Assembly: GCF_021532275.1 (NCBI RefSeq)
Contig: NZ_JACBOT010000024.1
Coordinates: 289,749 to 353,748, forward strand
Source of the DNA: Brevibacterium sp. UCMA 11754
GTDB lineage: Bacteria; Actinomycetota; Actinomycetes; Actinomycetales; Brevibacteriaceae
Reading direction: 5' to 3'
DNA length: 64,000 bases
Shown: in pieces, positions 34,988 through 44,978 of the stretch
How the letters are laid out: each line of letters starts with the position of its first letter
Numbering within the stretch: the first letter of the stretch is position 1
Translations under genes and position numbers: made by a program
The notes under the pieces: model-generated
The model's input: the letters and a program-made list of their open reading frames with translations, nothing else
What the model was told of the DNA's origin: nothing
Databases searched by the model: none

Positions 34988-35025
34988 CAATAAACAGCTC
35001 AGAGTCATACTCCCGATGCTGTTCG

Positions 35026-35097
35026 CTGGGGTACCAGGACTTGAACCTAGACTAAATGTACCAGAAACACTCGTGCTGCCAATTACACCATACCCCA
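35026..35097 (-). tRNA. tRNA-Gln (anticodon CTG)
   Basis: The 72-nt cloverleaf on the minus strand has acceptor TGGGGTA/TACCCCA, anticodon stem AGTGT/ACATT with loop TTCTGGT (anticodon CTG), and T-arm CTAGG/CCTGG around TTCAAGT. The discriminator is G and CCA is not encoded. It probably shares a transcript with tRNA-Glu. gltX, whose product charges tRNA-Glu and in many actinobacteria also mischarges tRNA-Gln, is about 1.5 kb away on the same strand. Confidence 0.93.
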
Positions 35098-35275
35098 ATG
35101 TCATTCAGGCTCATCCCCGGAGGAATTTCCCTGAGCAACGAGATATAACTCTACACAAACCCCCCGCTCGACTCCAAATCATCGGGGCTCATTTTCGGTG
35201 TGACCTTCTTAACACCACTTCCCGCGAGAACGATTTGCCTCTGGCTCGAACGATGTGCCACCTACACGAACGAAT

Positions 35276-36571
35276 TCACTCCCGCGCCAGGGAGATGAGG
35301 CGATCGAGCACCCGGTATCCGTCGGCACGCAGTCCGTTGTGCTCGTACTCGTTCGTCACCCATGGCTTCACTCCGTCGAGGAGGTCCGCTGTGGCCAGTG
35401 AGTACTCCGGAGGAATGTAGGCATCCTCGAAGTACACTGCTGCGCCTCCGCGCACGTTTGAGGACCGCAGCGCATCAACGTCGTAGAGCCTGGGCCATTC
35501 GTGCTGTGCCACGAGCTGGGCCACCTCGGCGAAGGGGGCAAGCTCCGGATCCTCGGCAAGTGACTCGGGCCCGGCGTGCTCGCCGGCCAAAAGGGTCGGA
35601 TCGGCTTCGACGTCCGCAGGCATTGCCCGCCGAGCTGCCCAGTTGGTGACCGCACCGTCGGCCCAGCAGGACTCGTGGACCACGGCGTAGAGCGGATTTC
35701 TTCCCGAGAACGGCAGTGCGGCAGCCAGATCATGACGGAATGCCGCCGAGGCGGGGTCCAGGTCCAGCAGGTAGTGCAGCTTCTCGGGTCCGTCGGAGGC
35801 TCCGAGGAAGTGCCCGAGGAGCCGGATGCGTTCCGTCGTGGCGCGCGCTCCGCCGGGCAGTGCGATGCCCCCATCCGCCTCGGCGAGGTCGATGATCCGG
35901 GCGAGCTTGTCGCGGTCACCGGGGAATGCTCGGTAGAACTGCTCCGACTTCCGCTTCATGCCTTCCCACGTCGTGGCGTACACGGTGGCGGGGTCGGTGC
36001 CGATCGCCGGCAGTCCGCCGGTGAAGTAGACCTCGTTCAGCGTTTCCGAATGCGCGGAGACATACCGCAGGGCGGTGAATCCTCCGAACGACTGGCCCAG
36101 CAGCGACCAGGAGTCGACTCCCAGCCCGCGGCGCAGGATCTCAGCGTCCTCGACGATCGAATCGGCACGGTAGTGGCTCAGCGCCGCAGCGATGTCTGCG
36201 GGAGCCTCGCCGAGCCCGTCGAGACCGGTGATGCGTCCGCCCACGGAGCCGATGGGGCTCGATCTCCCGGTTCCGCGCTGGTCGAGCATGACGACTTGGA
36301 AGTCCTCGAGTGCTCGCGCCAACCAGGTGGACTCGCCGACGGGGGTGGTGGGCCTGGGTGCTTCGACACCCGGACCGCCCTGCAGAAACACGAGGTACGG
36401 CTTGGTGCTGTCCGCCTCGGTCGCGGTGATCCGGGCGAAGACCTCGATGTGCGCCGAGGCGGCCGCGGACAGTCCCGCTCCCCCACCGAAGTGGTCGAGC
36501 GGGGCTTCGAAGGTCACGTCCTTCAGGTGCAGTCCCCCACGCGTCCAGGCCGCCTGATTGAGCATCGTCAC
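35276..36571 (-). CDS. S33-family prolyl aminopeptidase-type alpha/beta hydrolase
   Basis: The 431-residue enzyme has the oxyanion motif [13 protein letters not shown], the [10 protein letters not shown] segment and the nucleophile elbow GQSFGG, as in proline iminopeptidases. A cap-like helical region follows, and a likely catalytic His lies near the end ([11 protein letters not shown]). It would release N-terminal residues, typically proline, from peptides in the cytoplasm. The GTG at 36571 overlaps the gltX stop; an in-frame ATG lies two codons further in. The substrate is inferred from the family. Confidence 0.85.
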   Translation of the reverse strand: MTMLNQAAWTRGGLHLKDVTFEAPLDHFGGGAGLSAAASAHIEVFARITATEADSTKPYLVFLQGGPGVEAPRPTTPVGESTWLARALEDFQVVMLDQRGTGRSSPIGSVGGRITGLDGLGEAPADIAAALSHYRADSIVEDAEILRRGLGVDSWSLLGQSFGGFTALRYVSAHSETLNEVYFTGGLPAIGTDPATVYATTWEGMKRKSEQFYRAFPGDRDKLARIIDLAEADGGIALPGGARATTERIRLLGHFLGASDGPEKLHYLLDLDPASAAFRHDLAAALPFSGRNPLYAVVHESCWADGAVTNWAARRAMPADVEADPTLLAGEHAGPESLAEDPELAPFAEVAQLVAQHEWPRLYDVDALRSSNVRGGAAVYFEDAYIPPEYSLATADLLDGVKPWVTNEYEHNGLRADGYRVLDRLISLARE

Positions 36572-38034
36572 AGCTGGGCTGCCAGCGCCCGCAGGCGAGT
36601 CAGTGACGAGTCCTTGCCGAGGATCTCCATGGACTCGAACAGAGGTGGTGAGACCTTGCGTCCGGACACGGCCACGCGCAGCGGGCCGAAGGCCAGTCGA
36701 GGCTTGATCTCCATCTCGGTGACCAGTTTGACCTGAAGCGTTTCGTGCAGCGTGTCCGTCGTCCAGTCCTCGACTCCTTCGAGGACCTCGATCGAGGCGG
36801 CGAGCACCTCGGGAGCCGAATCCTTCAGGGTCTTCAGACCGTCCTCGGCCATGGTCAGCTCGGAATCGGGAGTGAACAGGAATGCCAGCAGGTCAGGTGC
36901 TTCGCCGAGGAGGTTCATCCTCGTCTGCACAAGCGGAGCCGCCTGGCTGAGGATCTCCAGCTGAGCCTCCGATGGCTTCTCCGGGAGCACCTCGGCGGCC
37001 TGGAGATAGGGCACCAGACGGTCACGGAAGTCGCTGACGTCGAGGAGCCGGATGTGGTCGGCGTTGATCGACGTCGCCTTCTTCACATCGAAACGGGCAG
37101 GGTTGGGCAGAACATCGTGGATGTCGAAGGCCTCAACGAATTCCTTGACGCTGAAGACGTCTCGGTCGGGTCCGATCGACCAGCCGAGCAGGGCCAGGTA
37201 GTTGATGATGCCTTCGGGGATGAAACCGTTGTCGCGGTGGAGGAACAGATTGGATTCCGGATCGCGCTTGGACAGTTTCTTGTTGCCATCGCCCATCACG
37301 TAGGGCAGGTGACCGAACTCGGGGGTCGCCTCGGCGACGCCGATGTCCTTGAGCGCTTCGTAGAGCACGACCTGACGTGGGGTCGAGGACAGCAGGTCCT
37401 CACCGCGCAGCACATGGGTGATGCCCATGAGGGCGTCGTCGACGGGGTTGACCAGGGTGTACAGCGGCTGGCCGTTCGCTCGGACGACGACGTAGTCGGG
37501 AATGGTGCCTGCACGGAAGGTGATCTCTCCGCGCACCAGGTCGGTGAAGGTGACGTCCTCGGCCGGCATGCGCACACGCCAGACGGGTTCGCGGCCTTCG
37601 GCCTTGAAGCCGGCGATCTGCTCGGCGGTGAGGTCCCGGTCGTAGCCGTCGTAGCCGAGCTTGGGGTCGCGGCCTGCGGCCTTGTGCCTGGCTTCGACCT
37701 CTTCGTTGGTCGAGTAGGACTGATAGATGTGTCCGGCGGCCTTGAGCTTCTCGATCACGCCGGCGTAGATGTCGCCGCGCTGGGACTGGCGGTAGGGTCC
37801 GTCGGGTCCGCCGACGTCGATGCCTTCATCCCAGTCGAGGCCGAGCCACTTCATGGCCTCGAGGACCTGGCCGAAGCTCTCCTCGGTGTCACGGGCGGCG
37901 TCGGTGTCCTCGATGCGGAAGACGAACTTTCCGCCGGTGTGCTTCGCATACGCCCAGTTGAACAGGGCGGTGCGGACCATACCGACGTGCGGGGTGCCGG
38001 TGGGTGATGGGCAGAAACGAACTTTGACGCTCAC
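36568..38034 (-). CDS. gltX: Glutamyl-tRNA synthetase
   Basis: GltX charges tRNA-Glu. The 488-residue protein has the class I signatures: [13 protein letters not shown] at residues 7-19 (HVGM in the HIGH position) and [14 protein letters not shown] (KLSKR in the KMSKS position). [13 protein letters not shown] is also present. The C-terminal anticodon-binding domain is complete. It overlaps the S33 peptidase gene downstream and lies close to tRNA-Glu and tRNA-Gln genes. Many actinobacteria lack GlnRS and use a non-discriminating GltX plus GatCAB; whether that holds here cannot be seen. Confidence 0.95.
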   Translation of the reverse strand: MSVKVRFCPSPTGTPHVGMVRTALFNWAYAKHTGGKFVFRIEDTDAARDTEESFGQVLEAMKWLGLDWDEGIDVGGPDGPYRQSQRGDIYAGVIEKLKAAGHIYQSYSTNEEVEARHKAAGRDPKLGYDGYDRDLTAEQIAGFKAEGREPVWRVRMPAEDVTFTDLVRGEITFRAGTIPDYVVVRANGQPLYTLVNPVDDALMGITHVLRGEDLLSSTPRQVVLYEALKDIGVAEATPEFGHLPYVMGDGNKKLSKRDPESNLFLHRDNGFIPEGIINYLALLGWSIGPDRDVFSVKEFVEAFDIHDVLPNPARFDVKKATSINADHIRLLDVSDFRDRLVPYLQAAEVLPEKPSEAQLEILSQAAPLVQTRMNLLGEAPDLLAFLFTPDSELTMAEDGLKTLKDSAPEVLAASIEVLEGVEDWTTDTLHETLQVKLVTEMEIKPRLAFGPLRVAVSGRKVSPPLFESMEILGKDSSLTRLRALAAQL

Positions 38035-38112
38035 TGTGATCCTTCGGTCTCTGGTGCTGCGAGTTGTGGGGCTGCTGCGTGGTGGGGCTTGAGCTGGTGA
38101 TGTGTGCTGGTC

Positions 38113-38919
38113 TCAGGCGTCCATGACCATGTTGGTGAGGACTCCGAGACCGTCGATCGCGATATCGACACGGTTTCCGGCGACGATCTGACCCACACCG
38201 GCGGGAGTGCCGGTGAGGAGGACGTCTCCGGGCAGCAAGGTGATCGTTTCGGACAGGTGCTCGATGATCGTCGGGATATCGAAGATGAAGTCGGCGGTTG
38301 TGCCGTCCTGCTTCAGATCCCCGTCGACCCAGGACCGGATGGAGAGGTCATCGACGTCGAGTTCGGTTTCGATCCATGGTCCAAGTGGGCTCGAGGTGTC
38401 GAAGCCCTTCGCCCGGGTCCACTGATTGTCCGACTTCTGGATGTCCCGCAGTGTGACATCGTTGCTCGCGGTGTAGCCGAGGACGTAGTCGAAGGCGTTC
38501 TCTGCCTTCACGCCTTTGGCGACGCGACCGATGATGACGGCCAGCTCTGCTTCGTAGGACACGTATTCGCTGATGGCGGGCAGACGGATCGGGTCTCCGG
38601 GTCCGATGACCGAGGTGTTGGGCTTGAAGAAGGTCAGCGGGCTGACGGGCACCTCATTGCCGAGCTCGGCGGCATGGTCGGCGAAGTTGCGGCCGACGCC
38701 GATGACCTTCGACCGCGGCAGGATCGGGCTGAGCAGACGAACATCGTCGAACTTCAGCCGCTCCCCCGTCGACTGGGCCGGAGCGAAGAACGGGTCCTGG
38801 TCGAGAACGGCGAGGCTGAGGCCGGACGTGTCCCACGTGCCGTCCTCAATCTGCGGCACGTCGCCTTCGACGACTCCGTATTTGGGTTCATCCTGGTGCA
38901 CAAATCTGGCAATACGCAT
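38113..38919 (-). CDS. Fumarylacetoacetate hydrolase-family protein
   Basis: This 268-residue protein has the FAH fold pattern: an N-terminal domain, then VIGVGRNFADHAAELG, PLTFFKPNTSVIGPGDPI, and the metal site in YEAELAVIIG and DVTLRDIQ. GDVLLTGTPAGVG is near the end. Members hydrolyse or decarboxylate acyl-pyruvates and related 2-oxo acids. The start at 38919 (MRIARF) gives the usual N-terminus; the open frame upstream to 39225 is antisense to the helicase gene. It lies upstream of gltX, as often in actinobacteria. The exact substrate is unknown. Confidence 0.88.
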   Translation of the reverse strand: MRIARFVHQDEPKYGVVEGDVPQIEDGTWDTSGLSLAVLDQDPFFAPAQSTGERLKFDDVRLLSPILPRSKVIGVGRNFADHAAELGNEVPVSPLTFFKPNTSVIGPGDPIRLPAISEYVSYEAELAVIIGRVAKGVKAENAFDYVLGYTASNDVTLRDIQKSDNQWTRAKGFDTSSPLGPWIETELDVDDLSIRSWVDGDLKQDGTTADFIFDIPTIIEHLSETITLLPGDVLLTGTPAGVGQIVAGNRVDIAIDGLGVLTNMVMDA

Positions 38920-38992
38920 GTGCCCCAGTCTAGTCAGTCGCTTGAGTGCCTGGCACACGGGCTTTCCGGCTTTCGGCTGAGACACTGGGGAC

Positions 38993-41827
38993 ATGCCCGA
39001 TTCTCGACGCCTCGACCTGCAGACCATCTCTGCGGGCCTGCCCGCTGCTGCGCTCATCGACCAGTTGGCGCACTCCTCTGTCGGTACCTTCCCCCGTCTG
39101 GTCGTCGAGGCCCCGCCCGGAACCGGCAAGACCACCTTGGTGCCGCCGCTCATCGCCGAGCATCTGACCAGAAGCCTGACAGTGCCCGCTGATTCACCCG
39201 CTGACCTGGGGCGCATCATCGTCACTCAGCCAAGGCGCATGGCGGCTCGAGCAGCGGCCAGGCGACTGGCGACGCTGACGGGGACCCGCCTCGGCGAGGA
39301 CATCGGGTTCACGGTTCGCGGCGAATCGCGGACCTCGGCGCGCACGAGGATCGAGTTCGTGACCACGGGAGTGCTGCTGAGCAGGCTTCTGCGCGATCCC
39401 GAGTTGGCAGGAGTCTCAGCGGTCATCCTCGATGAAGTGCACGAACGGCAGCTGGACACCGATCTGACGTTCGCGCTGTGCCGAGAGCTCATCGATCTGC
39501 GTGAGGACCTTGGTCTCGTCGTCATGTCGGCCACCCTTGACGCCAGGATGTGGGCGAGACGCTTGGGCTCCGGAGACAGCACTGTCGGAGACTTCTCTGA
39601 CGGGATCTCCTCCGACAGCGGTGGGGAGCCTGCCGTGCTGCTCTCGGTCGCCGCCGAGGTCCATCCCCTCGACGTCAGATGGGCACCGGCGAAGCAGCGA
39701 CCTCTGGAGGCACGCGGGGTGACCTGGGACTTCCTCGATCACGTGGCGCGAACGACCGTCGATGCCCTGTCTCGGCACGAGCGTGGCGACGTGCTCGTGT
39801 TCGCCCCCGGCGCCCGGGAAGTCGAGGAGATCGCGTCACGGATCACCCGGTCGCTTCACACCGGCGCGGGAACACAAGTCCACACTCTGCTCGGTCGCAC
39901 TCCGGCCAAGGACCAGGATGCGATCCTGCGCCCACATCCCGCCGAGGCTGGCCACCGTCGCGTGATCGTGTCGACCTCGGTCGCGGAGTCGGCTCTGACG
40001 GTTCCCGGAGTGAGCATCGTCGTCGACTCGGGGCTGGCCAGAGGACCGCGGTTGGACACTCGTCGTGGAATGTCGGGGCTGGTCACTACCCGTGAGTCCA
40101 AGGCCTCGGGAACTCAGCGTGGTGGTCGTGCCTCACGGCTGGGCCCGGGCACGGTCTATCGCTGCCTGTCCGAACCGGATTGGGCGAGTCTGCCCGAGCA
40201 CACGCCTGCGGAGATTGCGACCTCAGATCTCACCTCTGCGGTGCTGACCCTCGCCGTGTGGGGCGGCGACACGGACCTGCTGCCGGATCCGATGCCAGAG
40301 GGCCCGCACCGCCTGGCCATAGAGAATCTCGTGGCCCTCGGCGCGATCGAGGTCGCAGAATCCGGGGAGACGGCAGAATCCGGGGAAGCGGCGGGCAGTG
40401 AGGACAGGGCGAGCGCCGAGTCTGGGGCGCTCGAGGACGCCGCTGTCACCGTGACGGAGCTGGGGCGGGCCATCGCCCGGATTCCTGCCTCCGTGTGGTC
40501 GGCGCGAGGTCTCTTCGACGGAGCCGCAATGCTGTCCCCGACCGCGGCAGCCGAGGCGATCGCTGTGATCGAATCCGAGCACCGTGCTCCTGGCGCCGAT
40601 CTTGTGGCCACCCTGCGCGAGCTGCGGCGCAGCAAGGACCGGCGGTTCACCCAAGATGTGAAGCGTTTCGCGGGCCTGGCCGCGGAGTTCTCGGATCCGC
40701 CTGGCGCTGCTCCACGAGACTCTGCCGCACGCGACGCTGCCGGGCACGACACAGCCGCACGCGAGGCAGCAGTCCACCAAGCGCAAGGCCACAGCTCAAT
40801 TCGAGGTGGTTCTCTGCGCCCCGATGATCTGGGGCTCGTGGTGGCGCTTGCCCACCCGCTGCAGATCGGACGGCTGCGCAGTTCCTCTGCTTCCGAGTAT
40901 CTGCTGGCATCCGGCACGGCGGCGTCCCTGCCCCGGAACTCGTCTCTGCAGGGCAGCCCGTGGTTGGCGATCTCCGATGTCGGGCTCTCGGGCGGTCGCG
41001 CCGTGATCAGGGCCGCTGTGGTCATCGACGAGGACACCGCTGAACTTGCAGGCGCCGGACTGATGGCGACCGAGGAGACTGCGACCTTCGATCAGGGGAA
41101 GGTGCGCGCGGTGCGCCGGACCCGCCTCGGCGGCATCGAACTCACTGCCACGCCGATCAAGGCGAGTCCTGATCTGGCTCGGTCGGCGATCGCAGCGTCT
41201 GTGCGCCAGCGCGGGGCCCGCGAGATTCTGCGACCCAGCGAGGCATTCGAAGAGCTGCGGTCACGGTTGGGGCTGCTGCATGCCGTCTATGGGTTTCCGT
41301 GGCCGGACGTGCGCTGGTCGCGGCTGTCCCAAACCCTGATCGACTGGTGCCCGGCAGCCCTGGATCGGATCGCACGTGGAGCGGACCCGGGCAAGGTCGA
41401 TCTGGTGTCGGCGCTGCGCACACTCCTGCCCTGGCCGCAGGCGGCTCGCCTCGAGGAGTTGGTGCCAGTGAGCATCGAGGTGCCCAGCGGTTCACGGATC
41501 CGCCTCGACTACCCCGATCCCGACCTGGTGGATACGGATTCCGAGTCCGAGCAGGGGCCGGTGCTCGCGGTCAGGCTCCAGGAGTGCTTCGGTTGGCAGA
41601 CGGCTCCGAGCGTGTGTGAGGGCCGGGTGCCCGTGGTGGTCCACCTGCTGTCCCCCGCCCGCCGCCCGTTGGCGGTCACCAGCGATCTAGCTTCCTTCTG
41701 GGCAAATGCGTATTCCCACGTCAGAGCGGAGAACCGCGGCCGGTATCCGAAGCATTCATGGCCGGAGGATCCGCTGACGGCACCCCCGCTGCGCGGGACC
41801 AAGCGGTCTGGGACAATGAAGGGGTGA
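38993..41827 (+). CDS. hrpB: ATP-dependent RNA helicase, HrpB type
   Basis: The 944-residue DEAH/RHA-family helicase shows Walker A VEAPPGTGKTTLVP near residue 40, motif Ia TQPRRMAARAAARRLA, motif II ILDEVHERQLDTDL (DEVH), motif III VMSATLDARM, motif V STSVAESALTVPG and motif VI QRGGRASRLGPG. HrpB-type C-terminal regions follow. Two low-complexity inserts are visible: a Glu/Ser/Gly-rich one near residue 460 built on an 18-bp repeat (40355-40372, 40373-40390), and an Ala/Arg/His-rich one near 585. The cellular role is not established. Confidence 0.9.
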   Translation: MPDSRRLDLQTISAGLPAAALIDQLAHSSVGTFPRLVVEAPPGTGKTTLVPPLIAEHLTRSLTVPADSPADLGRIIVTQPRRMAARAAARRLATLTGTRLGEDIGFTVRGESRTSARTRIEFVTTGVLLSRLLRDPELAGVSAVILDEVHERQLDTDLTFALCRELIDLREDLGLVVMSATLDARMWARRLGSGDSTVGDFSDGISSDSGGEPAVLLSVAAEVHPLDVRWAPAKQRPLEARGVTWDFLDHVARTTVDALSRHERGDVLVFAPGAREVEEIASRITRSLHTGAGTQVHTLLGRTPAKDQDAILRPHPAEAGHRRVIVSTSVAESALTVPGVSIVVDSGLARGPRLDTRRGMSGLVTTRESKASGTQRGGRASRLGPGTVYRCLSEPDWASLPEHTPAEIATSDLTSAVLTLAVWGGDTDLLPDPMPEGPHRLAIENLVALGAIEVAESGETAESGEAAGSEDRASAESGALEDAAVTVTELGRAIARIPASVWSARGLFDGAAMLSPTAAAEAIAVIESEHRAPGADLVATLRELRRSKDRRFTQDVKRFAGLAAEFSDPPGAAPRDSAARDAAGHDTAAREAAVHQAQGHSSIRGGSLRPDDLGLVVALAHPLQIGRLRSSSASEYLLASGTAASLPRNSSLQGSPWLAISDVGLSGGRAVIRAAVVIDEDTAELAGAGLMATEETATFDQGKVRAVRRTRLGGIELTATPIKASPDLARSAIAASVRQRGAREILRPSEAFEELRSRLGLLHAVYGFPWPDVRWSRLSQTLIDWCPAALDRIARGADPGKVDLVSALRTLLPWPQAARLEELVPVSIEVPSGSRIRLDYPDPDLVDTDSESEQGPVLAVRLQECFGWQTAPSVCEGRVPVVVHLLSPARRPLAVTSDLASFWANAYSHVRAENRGRYPKHSWPEDPLTAPPLRGTKRSGTMKG

Positions 41828-42807
41828 CCTCCACCGCCTCGCTGACAGCCGACAGCACCGACTTACTCGGTGCTGCCAATGGTGCTGCCGGAGGTACTGC
41901 CGATGGTGCTGCAGGAACCGCCGGTGCTGCGATCAGCGCGTCCAGGTGGCGCGGCCTGCGTGATCATCACGCAACGCGGATCGCAGAGAGGACCGATGCG
42001 CACCTCGCCCGCCGTCTCAAGGGCGAGAAGCACCCGGTCGAGGACTTCCTGTTCACCTACTATCCGTTCAAAGCGGGTCAGCTGGCCAAATGGAACCCCG
42101 GCCCCGGGGTGCGGCTCGAACTGGCCGCTGAAGCCGATCAGTCCTATTTCGACCGTCGCTGGTACCAAACGAACCCCGCCGGCACGGTCGCCGAGGTCGA
42201 TGTCGAAGCCTGGCGCGAAGACCGGGGCGATGGGGCGAAGTTCATCGCCTCCCTGCTCCAGTCGACCCTCCATCGTGAGGCGAACTTCGGGTGCTTCGGC
42301 ATCCACGAATGGGCAATGGTCTACAAGCTCAGCGAAGAACAGCGCCGCCACCAGCAGGTGCCGCTGCGCCTGAGCCATGAGGCCACCGATGCCGTCGTCG
42401 AGAGCCACCGGATCCAGTGCTCGCACCACGACGCGTTCCGCTTCTTCACCGAACCCGCCCGGCCCCGCAACACCCTTCAGCCCACCCGCGAGTCCATGGT
42501 GGCCAACGAGCAGCCCGGCTGTCTGCACGCGGGAATGGACCTGTACAAATGGGCGATGAAGATCGGCCCCATCGCCCCCTCCGACCTCGTCGTCGACTGC
42601 TTCGATCTGGCGCTCGACATCCGCACCCTCGATATGGAGGCCTCGCCCTACGATCTGCGTGGCTGGGGCTACGGTGTCGTCGCCATCGAAACCGCCGCGG
42701 GCAAGGCCGAGTATATGGACCGGCAGAAGGCCTTCTCCGAACGTGCGCAGGCTCTGCGGCAGCGACTGCTCGACGCTCTGAGCCACGTGGGAATCCACGC
42801 CCGGTAG
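41824..42807 (+). CDS. Conserved actinobacterial protein, often labelled 3-methyladenine DNA glycosylase
   Basis: The 327-residue product contains KGEKHPVEDFLFTYYPFK and AKWNPGPGV near residue 70, a hallmark of an actinobacterial family that automatic pipelines call 3-methyladenine DNA glycosylase. I see no helix-hairpin-helix or known glycosylase motif, so that label is doubtful. Conserved His/Cys-rich segments (HRIQCSHHDAFRFF, QPGCLHAGMDLYKW) suggest a metal or catalytic site. The GTG at 41824 overlaps the helicase stop (GTGA). The first 40 or so residues are a degenerate Ala/Gly/Thr repeat region and probably not structured. Confidence 0.7.
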   Translation: MTSTASLTADSTDLLGAANGAAGGTADGAAGTAGAAISASRWRGLRDHHATRIAERTDAHLARRLKGEKHPVEDFLFTYYPFKAGQLAKWNPGPGVRLELAAEADQSYFDRRWYQTNPAGTVAEVDVEAWREDRGDGAKFIASLLQSTLHREANFGCFGIHEWAMVYKLSEEQRRHQQVPLRLSHEATDAVVESHRIQCSHHDAFRFFTEPARPRNTLQPTRESMVANEQPGCLHAGMDLYKWAMKIGPIAPSDLVVDCFDLALDIRTLDMEASPYDLRGWGYGVVAIETAAGKAEYMDRQKAFSERAQALRQRLLDALSHVGIHAR

Positions 42808-42875
42808 AGTTCGCCGGCCAGCACACAGTGTGGACCGCGCTGTGCAGCAGGAACGCCTCTGCATAGGATCGGCGT

Positions 42876-43928
42876 GTGCGCGCAATCGTCTATGAAGAAT
42901 TCTCTGTCCTCCCTCAGTTGAGAGACATCGAGCCTCCCTCCACCCCCAGTTCTGGTGTCGTCATCGACGTCGAAGCCACCGGAGTGTGCCGCAGCGACCA
43001 TCACGCCTGGTCAGGCCACGATTCGACGATCACACTGCCCCACGTGCCCGGGCACGAGCTGGTCGGACGCATCGCCTCGGAGGGGCCCCAAGTCACGAAA
43101 TTCCACACCGGCCAGCGTGTGACCGTGCCATTCGTGTGCGGCTGCGGTCGCTGCCGGTGGTGCTTGAGCGGCAACGCACAGGTGTGTCCCGATCAGACTC
43201 AGCCCGGGTTCACCCACTTCGGCTCCTGGGCGGATCAGGTGGTCATCCACAACGCCGATGCCAACCTCATCGCTGTTCCGGACGATCTCCCTGCCTCGGC
43301 GATGGTGGGACTCGGTTGCCGATTCGCCACAGCCTTCCACGGACTGCGTGTGCGGGCGAACCTTCACGAGGGTGAGACGGTTGCCGTCTTCGGCTGCGGC
43401 GGAGTCGGGCTGTCGGCGATCATGATCGCCCAGGCCATCGGCGCGAAGGTCATCGCGATCGATGTCAGCGATGCTGCGCTTGACCGGGCGCGTGAGCATG
43501 GAGCCGGCCACACGGTCAACGCCACCGGTAAGAACCCGGACGAACTGTCCGCCGAGGTGATCGCGCAGTTCTCGGATCAATGCCCCGATGGTGTGGCGGT
43601 GAGCGTGGATGCCCTCGGCCGTGAGGACACGATCACTGCCGCGATCGCTTCGCTGGCACCCTTGGGTCGGCACGTGCAGATCGGACTGTTGGCCGCGCCT
43701 CCTGTCGTCGACGTGGGACGTGTCATCGGTCTCGAGCTCAGCGTGCTGGGTTCCCACGGGATGGCCGCGGCCGAATACCCGGAGATGCTGGACCTCGTCG
43801 TCGACGGCAAGTTGCGCCCGCAGGATCTGGTCACGAGCGTCATCGGACTCGAGGACGCGCGAGCAGCCATGGAGGCTCTGGGCTCGAACACCGGTTCGGG
43901 GATGACGATCATCGACCTCAAGCGGTGA
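42876..43928 (+). CDS. Zinc-dependent alcohol dehydrogenase
   Basis: This 350-residue medium-chain dehydrogenase has the catalytic zinc ligands in GVCRSDHHAW and GHELVG. The structural-zinc cysteines are in CGCGRCRWCLSGNAQVC, and the NAD-binding motif is FGCGGVGLSAI near residue 175. All zinc-site residues appear intact. The start is a GTG at 42876. It stands alone between the helicase pair and a convergent HIT gene, with a shared hairpin at its 3' end. The substrate cannot be told from sequence. Confidence 0.88.
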   Translation: MRAIVYEEFSVLPQLRDIEPPSTPSSGVVIDVEATGVCRSDHHAWSGHDSTITLPHVPGHELVGRIASEGPQVTKFHTGQRVTVPFVCGCGRCRWCLSGNAQVCPDQTQPGFTHFGSWADQVVIHNADANLIAVPDDLPASAMVGLGCRFATAFHGLRVRANLHEGETVAVFGCGGVGLSAIMIAQAIGAKVIAIDVSDAALDRAREHGAGHTVNATGKNPDELSAEVIAQFSDQCPDGVAVSVDALGREDTITAAIASLAPLGRHVQIGLLAAPPVVDVGRVIGLELSVLGSHGMAAAEYPEMLDLVVDGKLRPQDLVTSVIGLEDARAAMEALGSNTGSGMTIIDLKR

Positions 43929-43935
43929 AATCGGG

Positions 43936-43955
43936 TCGCTGAGTTGGCTCAGCGA
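43936..43955. terminator. Bidirectional hairpin between the dehydrogenase and HIT genes
   Basis: TCGCTGAG (43936-43943) pairs perfectly with CTCAGCGA (43948-43955) around TTGG. It starts 7 bases after the dehydrogenase stop and contains the stop codon of the convergent HIT gene in its right arm. Confidence 0.6.
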
Positions 43956-44383
43956 TCCTCCAGCGCCGACCTCATCGACGCCGCCAGGTCCTCGATGATC
44001 TCGGCGTCACCGCGGACACCGGGTGCGAACGGCAGCCTGAGCCGGTCCTTGCCCTTGTCGCGGTAGCGCGGGATGACGTGCATATGGAAGTGGAAGACCG
44101 ACTGCCAGGCGTCCTTGCCGCAGCAGTTGAGCAGGTTGACTCCATCGGCGCCCCACACGTCGAAGACCTGCTTCGCGATGCGCTGCGATTCGATCGCCAC
44201 ATCGGCGAGGTCAGCGGGCGGGATGTCGCGCAGATCGGTGCTGTGACTTTTCGGGACGACGAGCAGATGCCCGTCGGAGCCCGGCTGGATGTCCATGAAC
44301 GCAAAGGTCGTATCCGTCTCAGCGACCTTCGCGCTCGGCACGTCACCTGCGACGATCCCGCAGAACAGGCAGTCCTGACTCAT
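43949..44383 (-). CDS. HIT-family nucleotide hydrolase/transferase
   Basis: The 144-residue protein is a compact histidine-triad member. It opens with a CLFCGIVAGDVPSAKV start typical of the Hint branch and carries the triad HFHMHVIPR, with alternating histidines, near residue 100. Hint proteins hydrolyse nucleoside phosphoramidates such as AMP-lysine. It lies 15 bases downstream of the maltokinase-cap protein gene on the same strand, and both follow thyX, so the three may share a transcript. Confidence 0.9.
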   Translation of the reverse strand: MSQDCLFCGIVAGDVPSAKVAETDTTFAFMDIQPGSDGHLLVVPKSHSTDLRDIPPADLADVAIESQRIAKQVFDVWGADGVNLLNCCGKDAWQSVFHFHMHVIPRYRDKGKDRLRLPFAPGVRGDAEIIEDLAASMRSALEDR

Positions 44384-44398
44384 CGGCGCATCAGCCCG

Positions 44399-44977
44399 TC
44401 ACACCATGACGGCGAGGACGACCGCGGACTCCTGACCCGACCAGCGGCCCAAGAGCAGTCCCGCGTCAGATCCCTCAGCCGGAGAGTCGAGGTTGAGCTC
44501 ATACAGCACCTGCACGTCTTCGGCACCGGCCAGCGGACCCGTGCCCCAGGCATGAGCCACATCGGTGATCTCTTCGATCCTGTTGCCCTCATCGTCGACG
44601 CGGTACTGCTTCGCAGATGTTCCAGCGGTGGCGATCGTGTGGTCCAGTCGCTGCCGGAATAGAGGATCGCCCATCCCGGCGTAGACCCAGCGCTTGCCGA
44701 GGATGGAATGTTCTATGGTGGCGATCAGGTGCTTGTCGGCACCTGCCAACTCTGCGCCGCGGTAGGTCAGGGGCACCTGGAAGACACGGTCACCGGCGGC
44801 GACGATGTGGATCTCGGCTCCAACCTTGCCTTCCGGATCATCTAACCGGTAGGAAGTGACCTTCTGCAGCGAGTCCGGAGCCACGTCGGCCTCGGCTGCC
44901 CACGCCTGCTTAGTCAGCCAGGCAGAGATGACGTCGAGTTTTCCGGGGTTGAGTTCGGCCTTGTAGATGTCTGCCAT
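44399..44977 (-). CDS. Maltokinase N-terminal cap-like domain protein (CG1 family)
   Basis: The 192-residue protein matches the stand-alone cap domain resembling the N-terminus of actinobacterial maltokinase: MADIYKAELNPGKLDVISAW, a SYRLDDPEGKVGAEIHIV segment, VPLTYRGAEL and GKRWVYAGMGDP. It has no kinase domain, so it is not a maltokinase itself. The function of such free-standing caps is unknown. The start at 44977 lies 1 base from the thyX stop, pointing to co-transcription. Confidence 0.78.
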   Translation of the reverse strand: MADIYKAELNPGKLDVISAWLTKQAWAAEADVAPDSLQKVTSYRLDDPEGKVGAEIHIVAAGDRVFQVPLTYRGAELAGADKHLIATIEHSILGKRWVYAGMGDPLFRQRLDHTIATAGTSAKQYRVDDEGNRIEEITDVAHAWGTGPLAGAEDVQVLYELNLDSPAEGSDAGLLLGRWSGQESAVVLAVMV

Positions 44978-44978
44978 G

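Noticed and set aside
36745..38007. 420-codon plus-strand open frame opposite gltX
   Set aside because: It is a mirror frame of a canonical synthetase gene with no recognisable family features.
39000..42807. A defence or novel immune system around the HrpB-type helicase
   Set aside because: The helicase has the complete housekeeping HrpB pattern, and its neighbours are a conserved actinobacterial protein and a metabolic dehydrogenase, not nucleases or defence proteins.
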